Assembly: GCA_031399065.1 (NCBI GenBank)
Contig: JANNOM010000022.1
Coordinates: 21,501-85,500 of the forward strand
Length of the DNA: 64,000 bases
Source of the DNA: JADCRZ01 sp031399065
GTDB lineage: Bacteria; Bacteroidota; Bacteroidia; Chitinophagales; Chitinophagaceae
Reading direction: 5' to 3'
Shown here: piece by piece, positions 60,112 to 64,000 of the stretch
Layout: each line of letters opens with the position of its first letter
How positions within the stretch are numbered: the first letter of the stretch is position 1
The notes under the pieces: model-generated
The model's input: the letters and a program-made list of their open reading frames with translations, nothing else
Told to the model about the DNA's origin: nothing
Database searches by the model: none
Translations under genes and position numbers: made by a program

Positions 60112-63100
60112 ATGAAATGGTTTATACCCCTTAAAAAAATGCTGATTGTTGCGGTAATTTTGCTCTCTAATGCCGCAAATTCCCAAATAAACTGGCAGAA
60201 GGATCCCGTGCTAAACAAAGATTTACCGATTGGAGTGGAAGTATTCCGTGGAAGCGGCTTGATAAATGGCACGACTAGCATAAGAGCCACTTATACTGTA
60301 TTTGACCCCCGCATTAACCCCCAATTAGAACTGGATCTTGCCTTAGGTAATAACGTTCTAAGGCAGCCTCAGCAATTCGCGTCTCTGGAACCTGAAAAAG
60401 TATGGGTAACTATTAACGGCGGTTTTTTTGGAGGCACTGTTACCAATTCCCATATTACTCAAAATGGCGTGGTAACGGGCTCTGGGGTTAAGTCACTCAC
60501 CCGTGGTTCTAATGTATATTATCCTACCAGGGCGGCCTTTGGTATTGGTTCTGACGGCACCCCTTCGGTAAACTGGCTGTATAATGTGGGAACAACCAAT
60601 ACACCATATATCTACCCATCTCCTAGTCCCAATAATATCACGCAATCTCCTCAACCACAGCCTTCCGCCAGCTTCCCTGTCGGAGGTGCTATCTGGGACG
60701 CTTATACGGCCATTGGTGGGGGACCGATGTTACTAAAAAATGGCGTGAAAAATATTACGGACACGGCGGAAATGTTCGATGAAGCAAGCGGGGTGGATCC
60801 TTCCGGTTTGGCCCCCAGGACGGCCATCGGGTACACAGCCGAGGGTAAATATTATTTACTGGTGGTTGACGGAAGAAACTCCGTATATCCAGGCGCCTCC
60901 GCCGGCATGATGGCTGATATATTACTGTCTTTGGGTTGTACTAATGCAATCAATCTGGATGGCGGCGGAAGCAGTTGTATGGTAGTTAATGGTATGGTAG
61001 CAAACGTGCCGAGCGACGCTGCCGGAGTGAGAGCCGTGTCGTCCGTGGTATTTATCAAGCAGAAGAACTGGGTATTCGATACAGAATTTCCCGCCGATTA
61101 CAAAGAAGTGGGTGGTGCGTGGTCAGAGACTGGAAATGCCGGTTTCTGGGGTCCCAGTAAAGCAAGGTTTATCAATAGCGGAGATGGTAGCAGAAAAGCG
61201 TACTATCTTCTTAATAACCTGCCGCATGCTTCTTATAAACTATCTGCCTGGTGGGTAGCTTCCGCCAACCGAAGCAATAAAACTCCCTTCATCATTCGCC
61301 GTGCGGGCCTTAAAGCCGATACGGTGTATATGAATCAAAGTATCAATGGTTCAAAATGGAATCTTTTAGGGTCTTATCAATTAAGCGCGGGCGATACGAT
61401 TGAAGTATCCGGGGCAGGTCAGCCGGGTGCCCTCGTTACTTCGGATGCTATACAATTGGTGAAAGATGGTGAGTCTTCCCCGGTGTATAAGTTTCCTGTT
61501 GGTAATTATGGCGAATACGTCAAGGACAGCTCGATCAGCTTCCCGGTTCATATCGCGTCAGTCAATTCAGGAGTTAAACTGAACAAATTGATCATAAATA
61601 AAGTATTGCAAAACGGAACTGCTTCTTTATTGGACAGTATCAGTTATAGCCAGGTGGATTCTATTCGTTATACGCTGAATACGACGGTACTGGAAACTAC
61701 CGGGAGCCTGGTAGCGCTGGTCTTCAGCACGGAAGATAATTACGGTAGAAAAACCGATACTTCGTTCACTTATAAAGTGACACCCCTTTCGCAGATACGC
61801 TTTATACCAGATATAAGTTCAAAAGAGATTGAAAAAGGAAAGCCATTTACGCTGCAGACAGAACTCGATACAAGAAGCGAAACGAATACCCTTCGTGATT
61901 TAAAAGTATATAAAAGAGGGTCTGACGGAGTCAGGATTTTATACGACAGCGTCATAAATATCGGTGGGGCAAAAACTAATTACCAGTTAAATGATATTAT
62001 CAGGGAAAATGTGAAAGATATTATCAGGTACGACTTCATACTCACAGATAGTAACAACGATACCGCTTCCAAAACCTTTACGGCTATAGTGGAGCCGGGA
62101 AGGGGAGATTTCAGGATAGTGGTAATTTCGGATCTGAATAGCAGTTATGGAGACATCACCTACGAGTGGCAGGTAGACAGCATTATGCAGCGGATACCGC
62201 GTTTGTGGAAACCCAACCTGGTGGTAAGCGGCGGAGATCTCATAGCCGGACAATCCACCGTATACGATTCCGCCAGGGTGGCTGCTATGTGGAATGCATT
62301 TGATGTAAAGATTGCCAAACCACTCAGGGATAATAATATACCGCATGCCTTTACCATGGGAAATCACGATGCGGCTATTGGCTTCAACAATGATAGGGTA
62401 GGAGCGAAAAATTACTGGCGTAACCCGGCCAATTTTCCCGGCTGGCATCCTGTTGATACCACTAATTATCCTTATTATCATTCATTCACTGAAAAACCCG
62501 ATGGCGATTACTTTTTCGTAAGCTGGGAGGCCAGTGATGCCAACCTTTCACAGGCAGACATCGAATGGACGACCAGACAGTTCCAGTCACCCCAGGCGCA
62601 AAGTGCGAAATACAAGATACTGATCGGGCACATGCCTTTTTATGGTGTTGCGCAGGAAAGAGACGGAGCAGGGAATATCCTAACGAATGGCGACGAACTC
62701 AGAAAGAAAATGGAAGACCTGGGAGTGAAAATCTATATCAGTGGTCACCACCATGCTTATTACCCCGGCAAGCGTGGAAACATAGAATTATTAAATACAG
62801 GGGCGGCAGGCAGTGGAGCGCGCAAATGGACATTTAATGATGAAACGGCGCCTAATACCGTTACGCTCATCGACTTCTTTAGCGGAAGTGATTCGCTGGT
62901 GTATACTACTTATGAGATAAGGCAACTTGTGGCGGAGAATATGACAGTGTTCAATGAAGCCAGGTTACCTAAAGCCGTATTCGGCACAAACGGTTTTACC
63001 CATAACCGTTCATTAAAGGTAAAAGCGGATGCCATAGGTAATTTCAGTTCCTATAACGTGCCGGATAGTGTGTTATCCGATGCCACGGGAAGTGTTACGG

Positions 63101-64000
63101 TATCCCGTAACGGAAATAATGTAAAAGTATCCGGAACGTTCAGCAACCTGAAAGGGAGGTTGTCGAAAACACCAGATGCCATTTCCGTATTTACCGGTGT
63201 ATTTCCTAGTGAAGGTGAATTGCTCAAAGCGCTCCGGGTTACATCCGCTGATGGTAAGACCGGAACGTTCGAAGGTACACTGGCTATCGACAACAGGAAC
63301 GAACTGCTGGAACTGATCAGCGTGGGAGCATTGTACGTGGTAATAAAAACAGACTCCTTTGCCAACGGGGAAATACGTTCGCAATTATTTCAGCAAGATA
63401 ATATTGCCCTCAGTAAAGCATTAATCACGAGCCAGGTTTCTGACAGTGTATACCAGGTAAGAAACATTCCTGCATTCTTCCGGCTGACATGGACAAAGAG
63501 CACCGATGCAGACATTGATGCGGCCATCTATACGTATCAACTGGCATCCGATTCTTTATTTAATGAAATTGTTTTAAGTAAATCTGCAGGCGTGGCCAAT
63601 TCCTTTGGCACTACACAAACGGATCTCTGGCAACTAATGACTGGTATTGCTCTAGATACGGAAAAGAAATTTTACCACCGCGTCATCAGCAGCGACGGCA
63701 GCCATGTAACCATAGGGGATGCCATTACACTACGGTTGATAAAGACCGAAGCCCCGCTTACCGGCGACGTGGTACTGCAATCTCCTTCTTATCAATATGA
63801 ATGTGCGCGTAAGGATGGTGACGGCAATTGCGTGGAAGCATTCGCCAATGCTACTGCCGGTCATGGAGTAGTAGTGGATAAATCAGGCAAGGTTTGGTAT
63901 CATCCCTATTCAGGCGGACTGTTGGTTCGCAACCCGGATGGCAGCTTTTATAAACCAACCTCTCCCAACCTACGGTTTTCATTGCCTGCCGCACCTAACA
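60112..64000 (+). CDS. Secreted multidomain phosphodiester glycosidase / metallophosphoesterase protein (3' end outside window)
   Basis: The frame is open from ATG 60112 to the last base, at least 1296 codons. A signal peptide (1-25, ending ANSQ) is followed by a NAGPA-type phosphodiester glycosidase domain (about 30-320) with INGGFFGG (101-107), GGGPMLL and NLDGGGSSCMVV (281-292). A golvesin C-terminal-like beta domain (about 322-450, WSETGNAGFWGPSKARF) comes next. After a beta-rich linker there is a calcineurin-like phosphoesterase (about 664-905). Its metal motifs are SDLN (673-676), GGD (707-709), GNHD (750-753), GHMPF (839-843) and SGHHHAY (877-883). A CHRD domain (about 955-1092) and a fibronectin III-like region follow, then the start of what may be a beta-propeller (GHGVVVDKSGKVWYHP). 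Together the first two enzymes could remove a sugar from a phosphodiester and then the phosphate. Cell location should be the periplasm, surface or outside. A T9SS sorting domain may lie beyond the window. Confidence 0.88.
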   Translation, partial: MKWFIPLKKMLIVAVILLSNAANSQINWQKDPVLNKDLPIGVEVFRGSGLINGTTSIRATYTVFDPRINPQLELDLALGNNVLRQPQQFASLEPEKVWVTINGGFFGGTVTNSHITQNGVVTGSGVKSLTRGSNVYYPTRAAFGIGSDGTPSVNWLYNVGTTNTPYIYPSPSPNNITQSPQPQPSASFPVGGAIWDAYTAIGGGPMLLKNGVKNITDTAEMFDEASGVDPSGLAPRTAIGYTAEGKYYLLVVDGRNSVYPGASAGMMADILLSLGCTNAINLDGGGSSCMVVNGMVANVPSDAAGVRAVSSVVFIKQKNWVFDTEFPADYKEVGGAWSETGNAGFWGPSKARFINSGDGSRKAYYLLNNLPHASYKLSAWWVASANRSNKTPFIIRRAGLKADTVYMNQSINGSKWNLLGSYQLSAGDTIEVSGAGQPGALVTSDAIQLVKDGESSPVYKFPVGNYGEYVKDSSISFPVHIASVNSGVKLNKLIINKVLQNGTASLLDSISYSQVDSIRYTLNTTVLETTGSLVALVFSTEDNYGRKTDTSFTYKVTPLSQIRFIPDISSKEIEKGKPFTLQTELDTRSETNTLRDLKVYKRGSDGVRILYDSVINIGGAKTNYQLNDIIRENVKDIIRYDFILTDSNNDTASKTFTAIVEPGRGDFRIVVISDLNSSYGDITYEWQVDSIMQRIPRLWKPNLVVSGGDLIAGQSTVYDSARVAAMWNAFDVKIAKPLRDNNIPHAFTMGNHDAAIGFNNDRVGAKNYWRNPANFPGWHPVDTTNYPYYHSFTEKPDGDYFFVSWEASDANLSQADIEWTTRQFQSPQAQSAKYKILIGHMPFYGVAQERDGAGNILTNGDELRKKMEDLGVKIYISGHHHAYYPGKRGNIELLNTGAAGSGARKWTFNDETAPNTVTLIDFFSGSDSLVYTTYEIRQLVAENMTVFNEARLPKAVFGTNGFTHNRSLKVKADAIGNFSSYNVPDSVLSDATGSVTVSRNGNNVKVSGTFSNLKGRLSKTPDAISVFTGVFPSEGELLKALRVTSADGKTGTFEGTLAIDNRNELLELISVGALYVVIKTDSFANGEIRSQLFQQDNIALSKALITSQVSDSVYQVRNIPAFFRLTWTKSTDADIDAAIYTYQLASDSLFNEIVLSKSAGVANSFGTTQTDLWQLMTGIALDTEKKFYHRVISSDGSHVTIGDAITLRLIKTEAPLTGDVVLQSPSYQYECARKDGDGNCVEAFANATAGHGVVVDKSGKVWYHPYSGGLLVRNPDGSFYKPTSPNLRFSLPAAPN

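Overview
The window is a gene-dense stretch of a Bacteroidota chromosome, most likely from the Chitinophagaceae or a near relative. Supporting signs are type IX secretion proteins (a PorW/SprE homologue, the DUF5103 plug protein and a lone type A C-terminal sorting domain), a TamL-like lipoprotein OMP85 protein, a TonB-dependent receptor with a carboxypeptidase-like N-terminal domain, the short archaeal/eukaryal-type ProRS, and promoters of the Bacteroidota form TTTG-N18-20-TAnnTTTG. I found no tRNA, rRNA, CRISPR array, insertion sequence or prophage gene.

Layout. 0.1-5.4 kb: porW/sprE, then a bactofilin cluster with a short membrane protein, two AtpZ/AtpI-like membrane proteins and an SprT-like metalloprotease. 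5.6-13 kb: sucC, a lipoprotein, Sua5/YrdC, a GT9 glycosyltransferase, a CCA-adding-type enzyme, a pRiA4b ORF-3-like protein and miaA. 13-18 kb: a FadL-like outer-membrane protein with an Asn/Ser/Gly-rich lipoprotein, proS, and a CD225/DUF2752 membrane pair behind a perfect palindrome. 18-25 kb: an RDD protein diverging from a run SpoIIM-like / membrane protein / DUF4129 / DUF4350 / MoxR / DUF58, then truB. 25.7-33 kb: tamL and a TrmH-type methyltransferase sharing the bases of their start codons, an S8 lipoprotein protease, HPF, a LolC/FtsX-like permease and the T9SS plug protein. A small SRP RNA gene and a transaldolase-like aldolase follow.

33.9-47.8 kb is the most informative region. A complete histidine pathway is interrupted by a complete tryptophan operon: hisG-D-C-B, then trpE-G-D-C-F-B-A, then hisH-A-F-IE, all on one strand. 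Each block of first genes has its own promoter, a tiny leader peptide (four consecutive His codons; three consecutive Trp codons followed by one His codon), an antiterminator arm and an intrinsic terminator, so both are readable as ribosome-mediated attenuators. The distal his genes have no room for a promoter and sit behind the trp attenuator.

47.8-55.8 kb: pdxJ, an orphan T9SS sorting domain, a TonB receptor, rpe, a TPR lipoprotein, a membrane protein, two very small membrane proteins (one of 46 aa), homogentisate dioxygenase and a conserved unknown. 56.1-59.9 kb: the alpha ribosomal operon infA-rpmJ-rpsM-rpsK-rpsD-rpoA-rplQ with its own promoter and a strong terminator, without secY upstream. 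From 60.1 kb to the window end one open frame of at least 1296 codons encodes a secreted protein joining a phosphodiester glycosidase, a golvesin-like domain, a metallophosphoesterase, a CHRD domain and further modules; its 3' end is outside the window.
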